Assembly: GCF_005771425.1 (NCBI RefSeq)
Contig: NZ_VBTZ01000002.1
Location: 186,001 to 250,000, forward strand
Length of the DNA: 64,000 nucleotides
Direction: 5' to 3'
Source: Methylocystis sp. B8
Lineage (GTDB): Bacteria; Pseudomonadota; Alphaproteobacteria; Rhizobiales; Beijerinckiaceae
Positions 8,273 through 18,829 of the stretch are shown in pieces (the first letter of the stretch is position 1; each line of letters opens with the position of its first letter). The position numbers and the translations under genes were made by a program. The notes beneath the pieces were generated by a model. The model ran no database searches, had not been told where the DNA came from, and saw nothing but the letters and a program-made list of their open reading frames with translations.

Positions 8273-8899
8273 TCAATTGGGGAGAACAGGCGGCGGGCCG
8301 GACGACAGACGCGCCGCCATCACCGTCGCAATCCTAGTGCGGATCGATTCGGCGATGACCCGCGCATTGCGAATCTCTGCGTCGCGCGCGGCGCGCACAT
8401 TGGAGAAGCGGTTCGAGAAACGATCGTAGCTTGCAATGTTGAAGGCAATGCCCTTCGTCACCTCCACCTCGCCAGGGATGGTGATGAGCCGATATTCAGC
8501 GTCGACGATCACCGCCGCCGAAGTAGCGCGACCTGTCACCGTGTCGAGAATCGGCGTCTGCACGCGCTCGCGGAGCGTAACCATCAGCCGGTAGCGCGGC
8601 GGCGGCTGCGAGCCGGTGCCGTTCAGACCGAAGATCAACTCGTTTCGGACATAATGTCCAAGCTGCAACGGAATTTCGTCGACTGCGATCGATTGAAGCT
8701 CGGCCGCCAGAGGCGAGGCGTCGAGGCCTGGGGCCACTGGCGCGTAAAGCGGCTGCAGGCAGCCGGAAAGCGGCATGGCCATAAGCGCCATGCATAGAAC
8801 CGCCACATGCCGGAAGAAGGCCGCCGGTAGTCGGCAATCGGCAGTAGGACGACCGCCGACCGCCGACTTGCCAATTGCCGCTTTGCTAAACGACCACAT
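8273..8899 (-). CDS. lptE: LPS-assembly lipoprotein LptE-like
   Basis: A 208-residue predicted outer-membrane lipoprotein that should plug the LptD barrel and help insert LPS. A hydrophobic stretch ending in the lipobox LSGC places the lipidated Cys at residue 47. The body is typical of alphaproteobacterial LptE: CLQPLYAP, then ALLWGVIG-free beta-rich text such as [17 protein letters not shown] and a closing helix with [20 protein letters not shown]. The ATG at 8899 overlaps leuS by 14 bases and gives a long N-terminus; an internal GTG or ATG near residues 32-37 would leave a rather short signal peptide. A run of GCCGAC-like repeats just inside the gene makes this N-terminus unusual. Confidence 0.8.
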   Translation of the reverse strand: MWSFSKAAIGKSAVGGRPTADCRLPAAFFRHVAVLCMALMAMPLSGCLQPLYAPVAPGLDASPLAAELQSIAVDEIPLQLGHYVRNELIFGLNGTGSQPPPRYRLMVTLRERVQTPILDTVTGRATSAAVIVDAEYRLITIPGEVEVTKGIAFNIASYDRFSNRFSNVRAARDAEIRNARVIAESIRTRIATVMAARLSSGPPPVLPN

Positions 8900-11522
8900 T
8901 GACGATCCTCTTCGGAACCAGAATGAACTTCTTTAAGGGCTTGCCTTCCATGGCGCGCTGAACGCCATCTTGCGCCAAAGCCTCTTTGCGAATCGTTTCT
9001 TCGTCGGCGTCATGCGCGACGAGAATTTCGGCGCGCTTTCTGCCGTTGACCTGCACCGGCAGGCTTATCATCTCCTGCGCCACAAGGGTAGGATCGGCAA
9101 CTGGCCAAGGCGCTTCAACAACCAGGCCTTTATGGCCCAAATCGGCCCAGCATTCCTCGGCGACATGCGGCGTCATCGGCGCGACAAGGCGAATGAGCGC
9201 GTCCGCCGCCTCTCGGAAGGCGAAGGCGAGATCGGCCGGGACAGGCGTTTCAGTCACGGCGTCGAGCGCGCTCGTCAGCTCATTGGCGAATTCGCGGATG
9301 CGGGCGATGGCGCTATTAAAGCGCAGCCGCTCGATATTTTCGCTCGCTTGAGCAATCGAACGATGCGTCGCCTTGCGCACGGCGAGCGCGAGATCGTGAA
9401 ACGCCGCCGGCGGCTCAGCCCCGAGGGGCGCCGCGACCCGTCCCAATTCGCCGGTCAGGCGCCACAAGCGTTGGACAAAACGCCAGGCCCCCTGCGCGCC
9501 CTCGTCCGACCAGATGACGTCGCGGTCAGGCGGGCTGTCCGACAGGACAAAGAGGCGCGCGGTATCGGCGCCATAGCTCGCGACGATATCGTCGGGATCG
9601 ACCGTGTTCTTTTTCGACTTCGACATTTTCTCGATCGGGCCGATTTCGATTTCGACGTCGCCGTCGGTCAGAAATGCGCGGCGGCCCCCTTCCTTCGCCT
9701 CGATGCGAACCTCGTAGGGCGCGACCCATTGGCCGTCCGGCGCGCGATAGGTCTCGTGAACGACCATGCCCTGGGTGAAGAGCCCGGCGAAGGGCTCGGC
9801 GACCGCGGCATGGCCGCTGTCGCGCATGGCGCGGGCAAAAAAACGCGAATAGAGAAGATGCAAAATCGCGTGCTCGATGCCGCCAATATATTGATCGACC
9901 GGCAGCCAGCGCGCGAGCGCTTCGGCGGCCGCCGGCGCCGTTTCATTGTGCGGATCAGCGAAGCGCGCATAGTACCAGGACGAATCGACGAAAGTGTCCA
10001 TCGTGTCGGTCTCGCGTCGGGCGGGCGCGCCACACGAGGGACAGGGAACATTTTTCCAGCTCGGATGGCGATCGAGCGGATTGCCCGGCTGATCGAATGA
10101 GACGTCCTCCGGCAGCTTCACAGGCAGCTCGGCCTCGGGAACCGGAACCGGCCCGCAGGTCTCGCAATGGATGATCGGGATCGGGCACCCCCAATAGCGC
10201 TGGCGCGAAATTCCCCAGTCGCGCAGCTTGAAATTGACCTTCCTCTCACCTTGAGGGCGGTCAAACAGCGCCGTCGTTGTGAGACGGTTCGCGACCTCTT
10301 CCTTCGCCTCCGGCACAGTGAGCCCGTCGAGAAAGCTGGAATTCACCAGCCTGCCATCGGCTTCGAAGGCTTCGCCGCTTTCGGCGATCTGCTTTTCGAG
10401 CTGTTGCGGTGTGAGATTTTCCGGGCAGACGACAACCTTGAAGCCAAGCCCATATTTCGTCGCGAAATCCAAGTCGCGCTGGTCATGGGCCGGACAGCCG
10501 AAGATCGCACCTGTGCCATAATCCATCAAAATGAAATTCGCGACATAGACAGGCAGCGTCCAGTTCGGATCGAAGGGATGAACGACGCGCAATCCCGTGT
10601 CGTAGCCCTTCTTTTCGGCGGTCTCGATCGCTTCAGCGGATGTCGCGCCGCGTCGGCACTCCTCTGCGAAGGCGGCGAGCGCGGGGTCTCTTTCGGCGGC
10701 GGCCCTCGCCAACGGATGGTCGGCGGCGAGCGCGACGAATTTGGCGCCAAAGAGCGTGTCGGCGCGGGTGGTGAAGACTTCGATCTCTCGCGTCTTTCCA
10801 AGCGCCTCGGCCAGCGCGAAGCGCACGAGCATGCCTTCCGAGCGCCCGATCCAATTGCGCTGCATGAGGCGCACCTTGTCGGGCCAGCGGTCGAGCGTAT
10901 CGAGCGCCGTCAGCAGCTCTTCGGAATAGGACGAGATCTTGAAGAACCACTGCGTCAGTTCGCGCTGCTCGACGAGCGCGCCCGAGCGCCAGCCCCGTCC
11001 GTCGATGACCTGCTCATTGGCGAGCACGGTCATGTCGACGGGGTCCCAATTCACCTTCGACTTCTTGCGGTCGACGATCCCAGCTTTGAGAAAATCGAGG
11101 AAAAGCTTCTGCTGGCGCCCATAATATTCGGGATCGCAGGTCGCGATCTCGCGCGACCAGTCGAGCGACAGGCCCAGAGTTTTGAGCTGCGCCCGCATCG
11201 CCGCAATATTGGCGTAGGTCCATTGCGCGGGATGCGCGCCGGTCTGCGCCGCGGCGTTTTCGGCGGGAAGTCCGAAAGCGTCCCATCCCATCGGATGCAA
11301 GACGTCGAAGCCCTTGGCGCGCATGAAGCGCGCGATAACGTCGCCCATCGAGTAATTGCGCACATGCCCCATGTGCAGCCGGCCCGAGGGATAGGGGAAC
11401 ATCTCGAGCACGTAATATTTCGCGGCGTCGGGACTAACGCCTGCCTTAAAAGATTGTTTTTCTTCCCAAATCTTTTGCCAGCGCGGCTCCGCCTCGGCGA
11501 AATTATAGCGTTCGGGTCTCAT
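8886..11522 (-). CDS. leuS: Leucyl-tRNA synthetase
   Basis: A class Ia aminoacyl-tRNA synthetase of 878 residues that charges tRNA-Leu in the cytoplasm. The ATP-binding HIGH-type motif HMGH is at residues 50-53, and KMSKS is at 632-636 followed by [10 protein letters not shown]. The CP1 editing domain includes [14 protein letters not shown] and [17 protein letters not shown] (334-350). A zinc-binding pattern is visible in CETC and CPSC. The ATG at 11522 ([15 protein letters not shown]) fits the family; the frame continues only to a TTG at 11543. lptE overlaps its 3' end and holA follows. Length and all motifs are intact. Confidence 0.97.
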   Translation of the reverse strand: MRPERYNFAEAEPRWQKIWEEKQSFKAGVSPDAAKYYVLEMFPYPSGRLHMGHVRNYSMGDVIARFMRAKGFDVLHPMGWDAFGLPAENAAAQTGAHPAQWTYANIAAMRAQLKTLGLSLDWSREIATCDPEYYGRQQKLFLDFLKAGIVDRKKSKVNWDPVDMTVLANEQVIDGRGWRSGALVEQRELTQWFFKISSYSEELLTALDTLDRWPDKVRLMQRNWIGRSEGMLVRFALAEALGKTREIEVFTTRADTLFGAKFVALAADHPLARAAAERDPALAAFAEECRRGATSAEAIETAEKKGYDTGLRVVHPFDPNWTLPVYVANFILMDYGTGAIFGCPAHDQRDLDFATKYGLGFKVVVCPENLTPQQLEKQIAESGEAFEADGRLVNSSFLDGLTVPEAKEEVANRLTTTALFDRPQGERKVNFKLRDWGISRQRYWGCPIPIIHCETCGPVPVPEAELPVKLPEDVSFDQPGNPLDRHPSWKNVPCPSCGAPARRETDTMDTFVDSSWYYARFADPHNETAPAAAEALARWLPVDQYIGGIEHAILHLLYSRFFARAMRDSGHAAVAEPFAGLFTQGMVVHETYRAPDGQWVAPYEVRIEAKEGGRRAFLTDGDVEIEIGPIEKMSKSKKNTVDPDDIVASYGADTARLFVLSDSPPDRDVIWSDEGAQGAWRFVQRLWRLTGELGRVAAPLGAEPPAAFHDLALAVRKATHRSIAQASENIERLRFNSAIARIREFANELTSALDAVTETPVPADLAFAFREAADALIRLVAPMTPHVAEECWADLGHKGLVVEAPWPVADPTLVAQEMISLPVQVNGRKRAEILVAHDADEETIRKEALAQDGVQRAMEGKPLKKFILVPKRIVNVVV

Positions 11523-11664
11523 CTGGCTGGCGCGTCCGGTCAAATTCTTTCTGGAGTGCGCCTCTAATGCCGGGGGGTCAAAGGGATGTCAAAGGCGGAC
11601 GCCATCAGCGCGGTTACGGAAATTCAGGGGCCGACGAGCGGCCCCTTGCCTTCTTCTCACCCGC

Positions 11665-12228
11665 TCAAGCCTTCGCCGAAAGGCCGACGGTGATCCAGCT
11701 GACGCCCTCGAAGATCAGATTGATCGCGAGGAAGAGCCCGAGGATATAAAGGCCGGACATCGGCCACTGCGCCAGGATCATGCCGCCCAGCACAATGCTG
11801 ATAAGTCCGGAGAAGGCCACAAGGCCCCACGGACCGACGTCCCGAATGTGCCAGGCGAGGATCAGCTTGAACAGCCCGGCGACGATTAGCGCGACGCCGA
11901 TGATCGCGGTCAATGACACCGCCGCAAGCAACGGGTCCCGAAAGACCAGGAAACCCGCGACGACCGTGATGATGCCGATCACGCCCCACAGCAGCGCCCT
12001 GGTCCAGGGCCGGATCTGAACGGCGGTGATGATCTCCATTGCGCCGGCGACGAGCATCGCCGCGCCGACGTAAAACACAGTCACGAGCGTGGCGGTCGTG
12101 ACGTCGTAGAGCGCAAACAGGCCGCCAACGAGCATCAGGACGCCGAGCGCGACGATCCATCCCCATTTGCGGCGCAGATGATGCAGATGCATCGTGCGGT
12201 CTTCATAAACCAGGCTGTCATTCACCAT
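11665..12228 (-). CDS. hdeD: HdeD family membrane protein
   Basis: A 187-residue integral membrane protein with six predicted helices in three hairpin pairs, matching the HdeD (DUF308) family named after an E. coli acid-resistance gene. Repeat-like segments include WGWIVALGVLMLVGGLFAL, VFYVGAAMLVAGAMEIITA and LTAIIGVALIVAGLFKLILA. A GGAGG ribosome site six bases before the ATG at 12228 supports the start. The molecular function is unknown in alphaproteobacteria; many Hyphomicrobiales carry several copies. It is separated from leuS by about 140 bases and is divergent from yggS. Confidence 0.85.
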   Translation of the reverse strand: MVNDSLVYEDRTMHLHHLRRKWGWIVALGVLMLVGGLFALYDVTTATLVTVFYVGAAMLVAGAMEIITAVQIRPWTRALLWGVIGIITVVAGFLVFRDPLLAAVSLTAIIGVALIVAGLFKLILAWHIRDVGPWGLVAFSGLISIVLGGMILAQWPMSGLYILGLFLAINLIFEGVSWITVGLSAKA

Positions 12229-12418
12229 TGTCGGCCTCCAATATTGTGGAAATAATCACTGATATGGCGGGAGCGTTTCTCACTTATGAATGTCGCGACG
12301 ATCCCGCATCTGCCCCCGCCGGCAGCTTAACGCGCGGAGATGAACGAAGTTCCGCACTGCGAAGGCGCAAAAGATTTGGCGCTTGACCCTTTGACGGAAA
12401 TCGCGATTTTCGGCCGCC

Positions 12419-13090
12419 ATGGGAGCCCTAGATCGCCTTGAGTCGACGCGCGACTCGATATGCCGCGCCGCAGCGGACTGCGGCCGCGAGCCTCGCTCCG
12501 TGCGCCTTGTCTGCGTCACCAAGACCTTTCCAGCCGAGGCGGTCCTTCCGCTGCTCGAGGCCGGCCATCGCATTTTTGGAGAAAACCGGGTGCAGGAAGC
12601 CGCGGCGAAGTGGCCGAAGCTGCGGGAAAAATATCCGGATATCGAACTGCATCTCATCGGCCCACTCCAATCGAACAAGACGCGCGAGGCCGTGGAGCTT
12701 TTCGACGTCATCGAGAGCGTCGATCGGGAGAAGATCGCCAAAGCGCTTTCCGATGAAATCTCCAAGACAGGCAAGCGCCCGCGGCTCTTTGTACAGGTCA
12801 ACACCGGCGCCGAGCCGCAAAAGGCGGGTATCCTCCCCGAGGACGCCGACGGCTTTTTGGCCGCGTGCCGCGACAATTATGGGCTGCAAATTGAAGGGCT
12901 GATGTGCGTGCCGCCCGTCGACCAGCAAGCCTCGCCGCATTTCGCGCTGCTCGCCGACATCGCCGCCCGCAATGGATTGAGCGAACTGTCCATGGGCATG
13001 AGCTCGGATTTCGAACTCGCGATCCAGCTCGGCGCGACCTATGTCCGGGTCGGCTCGGCGATCATGGGCGAGCGGGATTATGTGGCCTGA
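12419..13090 (+). CDS. yggS: PLP homeostasis protein, YggS family
   Basis: A 223-residue pyridoxal-phosphate-binding protein with an alanine-racemase-type TIM barrel (PLPBP/PROSC). It buffers PLP and amino-acid/keto-acid pools rather than catalysing a known reaction. The PLP lysine is in VCVTKTFPAE, and other hallmarks are GENRVQEAAAKW, HLIGPLQSNKTREAV, FVQVNTGAEPQKAG and the terminal LSMGMSSDFELAIQLGAT. It begins at the ATG 12419 without a clear ribosome site. TTGACC (12383-12388) with an AT-rich stretch about 17 bases later would place transcription almost at the start codon. Length is standard. Confidence 0.94.
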   Translation: MGALDRLESTRDSICRAAADCGREPRSVRLVCVTKTFPAEAVLPLLEAGHRIFGENRVQEAAAKWPKLREKYPDIELHLIGPLQSNKTREAVELFDVIESVDREKIAKALSDEISKTGKRPRLFVQVNTGAEPQKAGILPEDADGFLAACRDNYGLQIEGLMCVPPVDQQASPHFALLADIAARNGLSELSMGMSSDFELAIQLGATYVRVGSAIMGERDYVA

Positions 13091-13135
13091 CGGATAGGCC
13101 CACCCTCCCTCTTGAGGGGAGAGCGTCGGTCTCGC

Positions 13136-13678
13136 CTATCCGATCAGCAGCGCGACCTCGCGTCCCAATCTCGGCAGAAGCCTCGCCATATCGCGCGCCC
13201 GCAGAGCGACGCAGCCAGCGGTCGGGGAAAGCTCTTCGGCGGCGATATGAAAGAAAATCGCGCTGCCGCGGCCGCGCGCGCGGGACCGAAGATTGTAATC
13301 CATTACGCCCACGGCGTTATAAAGCGCGTCCTTGCGCCACATTTCTTCGTGCCCGAGGCGCGATGGCGCGCGGAGCGGCTTGTTGTAAAGAAACGAGCGC
13401 GGGTCGTCGCACCAGAGATCGCCCCGTCGCGTTCGCCGCCACGGCAGGCGCAACGGAATAGGCTCGCGCAGGTAGAAATAGAGAAGCGGCCAGCGGCCGG
13501 CTGGAGTCGCGCCGTCGCCCTCGCGTTTGTCGCGTGTGACTCCGGTGCGGCCGAGCGCGCAAGGAAGAACGAGCGACCCGGCGATCAGCCGTCCCTCATG
13601 CGGGCGCCCGCCGATACGCCGCGCCACGCGCAGCAGAGCCAGTCCGCCAGGTTTCGCCCGTTTTGATCGCCGAAGCAT
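13136..13678 (-). CDS. L,D-transpeptidase (YkuD) family protein
   Basis: A 180-residue YkuD-type protein. Members cross-link peptidoglycan through 3-3 bonds or attach lipoproteins. The catalytic signature is complete in spaced form: HIAAEELSPTAGCVAL supplies the His and the nucleophilic Cys. The middle, with GVTRDKREGDGATPAGRWPLLYF (shown in part), matches the cytosolic or short family common in alphaproteobacteria (YkuD-like proteins annotated as L,D-peptidoglycan transpeptidase YkuD). No cleavable signal peptide is apparent; the N-terminus is Arg-rich. It could therefore act after another export route or on recycled muropeptides, which is uncertain. It is convergent with yggS. Confidence 0.83.
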   Translation of the reverse strand: MLRRSKRAKPGGLALLRVARRIGGRPHEGRLIAGSLVLPCALGRTGVTRDKREGDGATPAGRWPLLYFYLREPIPLRLPWRRTRRGDLWCDDPRSFLYNKPLRAPSRLGHEEMWRKDALYNAVGVMDYNLRSRARGRGSAIFFHIAAEELSPTAGCVALRARDMARLLPRLGREVALLIG

Positions 13679-13688
13679 GATGGGTTCT

Positions 13689-13800
13689 AGAGCAGGTTCC
13701 GAAAAAGTTGACAGACTTTTTCGGTGAGAACCTGCGCCATGTTTTGATTTTGAGCGATTCCTTATCGATCACATGATTCCATGTGATCGGGAAGCGCTCT
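13689..13800. repeat. Two-hairpin intergenic repeat, family C
   Basis: The first hairpin has arms GCAGGTTC...GAACCTGC around GAAAAAGT/ACTTTTTC (13692-13735). The second is a perfect nine-base inverted repeat, GATCACATG and CATGTGATC, at 13767-13788, followed by GGGAAGCGCTCT. Multi-copy elements of this form are widespread in Hyphomicrobiales genomes. A relative with a CGCCGAA/TTCGGCG stem lies at 28673-28768. It occupies the region upstream of the response-regulator gene. Confidence 0.75.
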
Positions 13801-13875
13801 ATGCGCCGCTCGCCGGCGCGCGTGACCGCCTATAGCAGGAATACTCTTTTCCAAGCGAGCAGCGACCGACGGCCC

Positions 13876-14511
13876 ATGTCACTTCCGCGCACCCTCAGCA
13901 TCGCCGCCGAACCGCAGTTGCGCGCCACCCTCGTCGAGCAGTTCGCTGCGCTTGGCCGCTATGCGCTGCGCGTGGGCGGCCTCGGCGCGACGGCCGAAGA
14001 ATGGCCGGACGCAGCAATCTTCGACGAGGCGCAGTTCAACCCCGATGCGCTTGCCGGTGCGCGCGCACGCGGCTGCAAGACTCGCATCGTGCTGATCGCT
14101 GATGCACGTAGATCGCCGCCAGAGGGCGTCGACGCCGTGATTCTGCGCCCGTTCCGCTTTGCTGAACTCGTCACGCTCATAGACGCCGCGCCTGCCTCAG
14201 CCGACGTCGGACCGTATCGTTTCGAAGCCGGCGAACTGCGGACGCCATCGGGCGCGCGTGTCAAGCTCACCGAAAAAGAAGCCGCCATCCTCGCAAGGCT
14301 CGCACGCGCGCAGGGCGCGACAGTCTCTCGCGAGGCGCTGCTTCGCGACGTGTGGGGCTACGGTCCGAACATGTCGACCCGCACGCTCGAAACGCATATC
14401 CACCGCTTAAGACGCAAACTGGAGCCGATCCCCGATCGACCGCGTTGGCTCAAAACGGAACGCGACGGCTACCGGCTCGCCGCCGCGAGCGAAGAAAACT
14501 CAGCGTTTTGA
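13876..14511 (+). CDS. OmpR/PhoB-type response regulator with degenerate receiver
   Basis: A 211-residue two-domain protein. Residues 115-205 are a winged-helix trans_reg_C domain: LTEKEAAILARLARAQG, VSREALLRDVWGYG, TRTLETHIHRLRRKLE and KTERDGYRLA. The N-terminal half follows the receiver fold. The phosphoacceptor position keeps Asp50 (PDAAIFD), but the acidic metal-binding pair is Ala-Ala, the switch Thr is lost (IVLIADA) and the conserved Lys before PF is Arg (LRPFRFAEL). It may therefore work without phosphorylation. The ATG at 13876 is chosen because the frame further back runs into repeat DNA. No histidine kinase is adjacent; a cyclic-nucleotide-binding protein gene follows. Confidence 0.85.
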   Translation: MSLPRTLSIAAEPQLRATLVEQFAALGRYALRVGGLGATAEEWPDAAIFDEAQFNPDALAGARARGCKTRIVLIADARRSPPEGVDAVILRPFRFAELVTLIDAAPASADVGPYRFEAGELRTPSGARVKLTEKEAAILARLARAQGATVSREALLRDVWGYGPNMSTRTLETHIHRLRRKLEPIPDRPRWLKTERDGYRLAAASEENSAF

Positions 14512-14553
14512 CCCTATGCCCTGAGGCCGCCGCATATTGAGCCGCATATAGAA

Positions 14554-15054
14554 ATGCTGGGGAGCGCCGAAACAAAAAAATCCATGACGCTGGAAGACGA
14601 TATCGACAATCTCACGCGCATTCCCTTGTTTTCGATCTTCGAGCCCAACGCCCTGCGCATGCTTGCCTTTTCGGCAGAAACACGCCTGCTGCGGGCCGGT
14701 GACGTGCTGTTTCGACGCGGCGAAATTTCCGACGGCGGCTATGTGCTCACCATGGGATCAATGGCGCTCGACCCGCACGACGACGGGCGTCCGCAGTCGA
14801 CGATCGTTCGGCCCTGGACGCTGATCGGCGAAACCGCCCTTGTGGCGCCGTCGATGCGCCCAGCCGCCGCCATCGCTCGCGAGCCGACTACCGTGCTCAG
14901 GATCCTGCGGCCCCTGTTTCATTTAATTTTGGAGCAGCATCCAGCGACCGCCGCGCACGTTCGCGACTTCTTTCGTCAAAGGCTTTTGGATTTCGTTCAC
15001 AACGCCGGCGTCGAGGCTTCGGCATTCGATATCGAAATCAGCAGTTTAACCTAA
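14554..15054 (+). CDS. Cyclic nucleotide-binding domain protein without DNA-binding domain
   Basis: A 166-residue protein made almost wholly of one cNMP-binding (Crp-like) beta barrel: RIPLFSIFEPNALRMLAF, then LLRAGDVLFRRGEISDGGYVL, and GETALVAPSMRPAAAIARE, which is the phosphate-binding cassette region. The usual RxS/T before the cassette end is altered (MRPAAAI), so cyclic nucleotide binding is uncertain. No helix-turn-helix follows; the C-terminus is a short amphipathic helix. It follows the response regulator by 42 bases and could be co-transcribed. Single-domain proteins of this type are common in Hyphomicrobiales and unassigned. A second ATG at 14584 is an alternative start. Confidence 0.8.
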   Translation: MLGSAETKKSMTLEDDIDNLTRIPLFSIFEPNALRMLAFSAETRLLRAGDVLFRRGEISDGGYVLTMGSMALDPHDDGRPQSTIVRPWTLIGETALVAPSMRPAAAIAREPTTVLRILRPLFHLILEQHPATAAHVRDFFRQRLLDFVHNAGVEASAFDIEISSLT

Positions 15055-15187
15055 ATCTCAAAAAAAATTCATTGAGACCCACTCGTATCGGATCGAATCG
15101 CGCCTAACTGAGTTCTACCCACACGCAAGCTCAAGTTGGGTTTGCGGCGCAGCGCGGCGGAACGCCGCGCCAAGAGGAGGATAGATA

Positions 15188-15523
15188 ATGCACAGAGGCC
15201 TTAAATTGGCGCTTGCGGGCGCGCTTTGCAGCGCGACTCTCGCGACGGCCCTTCCTACTGAAACGCTCGCTGGACCAATGAGCGCGCCGGATCGGTCGGT
15301 CGTGGCGCCCTCAAGCCCTGTCGACAATGTTTGGTATCGCCGGGGCTGGCGTCGCGGTTATTACAATCCAGGCGCCGCCGTCGCTGCGGGCGTCGGCCTC
15401 GGACTTCTTGGCGCCGGCCTGGCGGCTTCCAGCGCCTATCCTTACGGCTACGGCTATGGGTACTACCCTGGTTATTATTATAACGGATGGGGATATCCCT
15501 ATTACGGCGGCTGGGGCTGGTAA
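15188..15523 (+). CDS. Small exported Gly/Tyr-rich protein
   Basis: A 111-residue protein preceded by a strong AAGAGGAGGA ribosome site. Residues 1-28 are a signal peptide (KLALAGALCSATLATAL, cleavage probably after the Ala-Gly region). After RRGWRRGYYNPGAAVAAG comes a glycine-rich hydrophobic stretch (GVGLGLLGAGLAAS) and then a tail made almost only of Gly, Tyr, Pro and Trp, ending GGWGW. Such tails occur in small periplasmic or envelope proteins of Hyphomicrobiales with no assigned role. It is probably monocistronic; pgm starts 133 bases later with only a weak ribosome site of its own. Confidence 0.8.
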   Translation: MHRGLKLALAGALCSATLATALPTETLAGPMSAPDRSVVAPSSPVDNVWYRRGWRRGYYNPGAAVAAGVGLGLLGAGLAASSAYPYGYGYGYYPGYYYNGWGYPYYGGWGW

Positions 15524-15635
15524 GCTCAAAGCTTTAAAGAATCTGAATGGCGGCGTGGAGCTTCTGCGCCGCCATTTTGCCGTACCCGGAGGCGAATTGT
15601 AGAAGCGGACGCCGCGCCGATTGTGGCGCCAATAA

Positions 15636-17297
<1,662 letters not shown>

Positions 17298-17314
17298 GCG
17301 AGCGGCGATGAGAA

Positions 17315-18481
17315 CTACGCCGACTCAAGAACGCGGGAACGAGCGGCCTGCGGTATCTGCACATTGGCGGGGCGATAGTTTGGATCAATCGCGCACTTCT
17401 CTAACACCGCTTCCACATCCTCATCGGGTCCTACGGGACGTATATATTCGCCCCCCCAAGTGAGGTGTTTCACGAGCTCGTAGTCGCAGCGAGGATAGAC
17501 AGACTTTAGGCCGAGCAGCGACGGCGCTTTGACAAAGGTCGCCGTCAGCAGTTGGTAATAGAGCTTCTGGCTCTTTTCGATGGGCTGCGAATAATCCTTT
17601 TTGAAAAGGCGATCTTTGGAAAATTTCGCTTTTTCCAGCGGCGCGATATTAAGTCCGTTCAAGCGCGCGCATTCCACCATCCATTCCAATGCGCAATCCG
17701 ACAATCCATATTCGCGGTAGCCGCCGCCGACATTGGAATGCACGCCGGGAAACCACTTTTGCTTGTAAAGCGCAAACTTGCGCTCCGAGAGATTCTTTTC
17801 GTTTCGTTGGCGATGGTAATCGGTGAACTCGATCGGCGTCGGACGGAACGGCCAACGACGCTCATCCGCGGCCAAGGCGTGATATGCGCTTTGCACGCTT
17901 TCGCTCAATGTCACGTTGTGGAAGCTGCACCCAAACAGTTTATCGACGAGATATCCAAGGAATTCGCCGTAAGGCGCGCCCAGCGCGCCGACTGTGTCCC
18001 ATACGCCGAGGAAACGGATATTCACGGGCCAAGGATGACAGTAATCACTGCGGAACTGCGCCGCATCTGCGCCCTTTGGTCTCCAACAATCCGACTTGTC
18101 CTTGTAATGATCGTAAGCGATCGAAACCAATGGCATGTTACATCGCCTAAGGATGCCGAGATTGTGGACTAGACCTGCAATGCTGCGCGCCGTGTAAGCG
18201 CCTCGGCTGAACCCGAAAAGGTATACCTCATCATTCTCTTCGTAATTGCTTACAAGGAAGGAGTAGGCATCCTTAATGTTGTTAGAAATGCCGTATCCGA
18301 AAGTTCCGCCCTTGAATTTTTCGCCGCGACGCGTGCCCACGCCTGCAATGTAATGCACGAGTTGCGGGGCGCCCTTATCGTCGGCGCTCTCGATGGCTTG
18401 TAAAGTTCGCAGAACATTGGTGCCGCGCTCGATCAGCTCGTTCCACGTGCCGTCGCAGAAAATGACCAGCTTCTTGGCCAT
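17315..18481 (-). CDS. DUF2235 (Tle1-like) alpha/beta hydrolase
   Basis: A 388-residue protein of the DUF2235 family, which includes the type VI secretion phospholipase effector Tle1 as well as many non-secreted relatives. It opens KKLVIFCDGTWNE, as the family does. The nucleophile is Ser92 in GFSRGAYTAR; Asp162 in LGVWDTVGALG and His248 in PGVHSNVGGGY complete the likely triad. No signal peptide or membrane segment is visible. An AAGGA ribosome site lies eight bases before the ATG. Base composition is lower in GC than neighbouring pgm and xseB, hinting at transfer. No VgrG, Hcp, PAAR or immunity gene is beside it, so a housekeeping lipase or an orphan effector are both possible. Confidence 0.87.
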   Translation of the reverse strand: MAKKLVIFCDGTWNELIERGTNVLRTLQAIESADDKGAPQLVHYIAGVGTRRGEKFKGGTFGYGISNNIKDAYSFLVSNYEENDEVYLFGFSRGAYTARSIAGLVHNLGILRRCNMPLVSIAYDHYKDKSDCWRPKGADAAQFRSDYCHPWPVNIRFLGVWDTVGALGAPYGEFLGYLVDKLFGCSFHNVTLSESVQSAYHALAADERRWPFRPTPIEFTDYHRQRNEKNLSERKFALYKQKWFPGVHSNVGGGYREYGLSDCALEWMVECARLNGLNIAPLEKAKFSKDRLFKKDYSQPIEKSQKLYYQLLTATFVKAPSLLGLKSVYPRCDYELVKHLTWGGEYIRPVGPDEDVEAVLEKCAIDPNYRPANVQIPQAARSRVLESA

Positions 18482-18525
18482 GGCAATATTCCTTATACAA
18501 ATGCAAAATCACATTATGAAACTTA

Positions 18526-18783
18526 TCACTCTACGTCGAAAGGCGCGACGCCCGTCGGCTGGCCGTTTTCGCCAAGGGTGATCTTCTCGATGCGGGCTTC
18601 AGCCTCCGCCAGGAGATTCTCGCAGCGCGCCTGGAGCGCCTTCCCCCGCGCATAGAGCCTCACCGACTCGTCGAGCGAGACGGCGCCCTTTTCGAGATCG
18701 CCGACGATGCGCTCAAGTTCCTGCATCGCCTGTTCGAAAGGCATCGAAGCGATGTCTGCGTTCGCGTCGGGCTCCTGCGTCAT
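18526..18783 (-). CDS. xseB: Exodeoxyribonuclease VII small subunit
   Basis: An 85-residue, mostly helical protein that binds in several copies to XseA to form the single-strand exonuclease VII. The family core is clear: PFEQAMQELERIVGDLEKG, SLDESVRLYARGKALQARCENLL, and AEARIEKITL. The ATG at 18783 gives the usual length; an upstream in-frame ATG at 18795 adds four residues. In many alphaproteobacteria xseB lies next to dxs or a histone-deacetylase-like gene. Here its neighbours are DUF2235 and a CDF transporter, so that linkage is broken, and xseA is not in the window. Confidence 0.93.
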   Translation of the reverse strand: MTQEPDANADIASMPFEQAMQELERIVGDLEKGAVSLDESVRLYARGKALQARCENLLAEAEARIEKITLGENGQPTGVAPFDVE

Positions 18784-18829
18784 GGGTTCTCTCATAGACG
18801 AAGCGCGCGTCCTTGGCTACGCAGCGCGC

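Noticed and set aside
8970-11567. Two long open frames (376 and 466 codons) antisense to leuS
   Set aside because: Both lie wholly opposite leuS, have low-complexity composition and no ribosome site.
13105-13121. Hairpin-like CTCCCTCTTGAGGGGAG between yggS and the L,D-transpeptidase gene
   Set aside because: The stem has a bulge and a very small loop, and no T-run follows; too weak to call a terminator.
17315-18481. A type VI secretion effector module around DUF2235
   Set aside because: No VgrG, PAAR, Hcp or immunity candidate is present on either side, so only the orphan hydrolase is reported.
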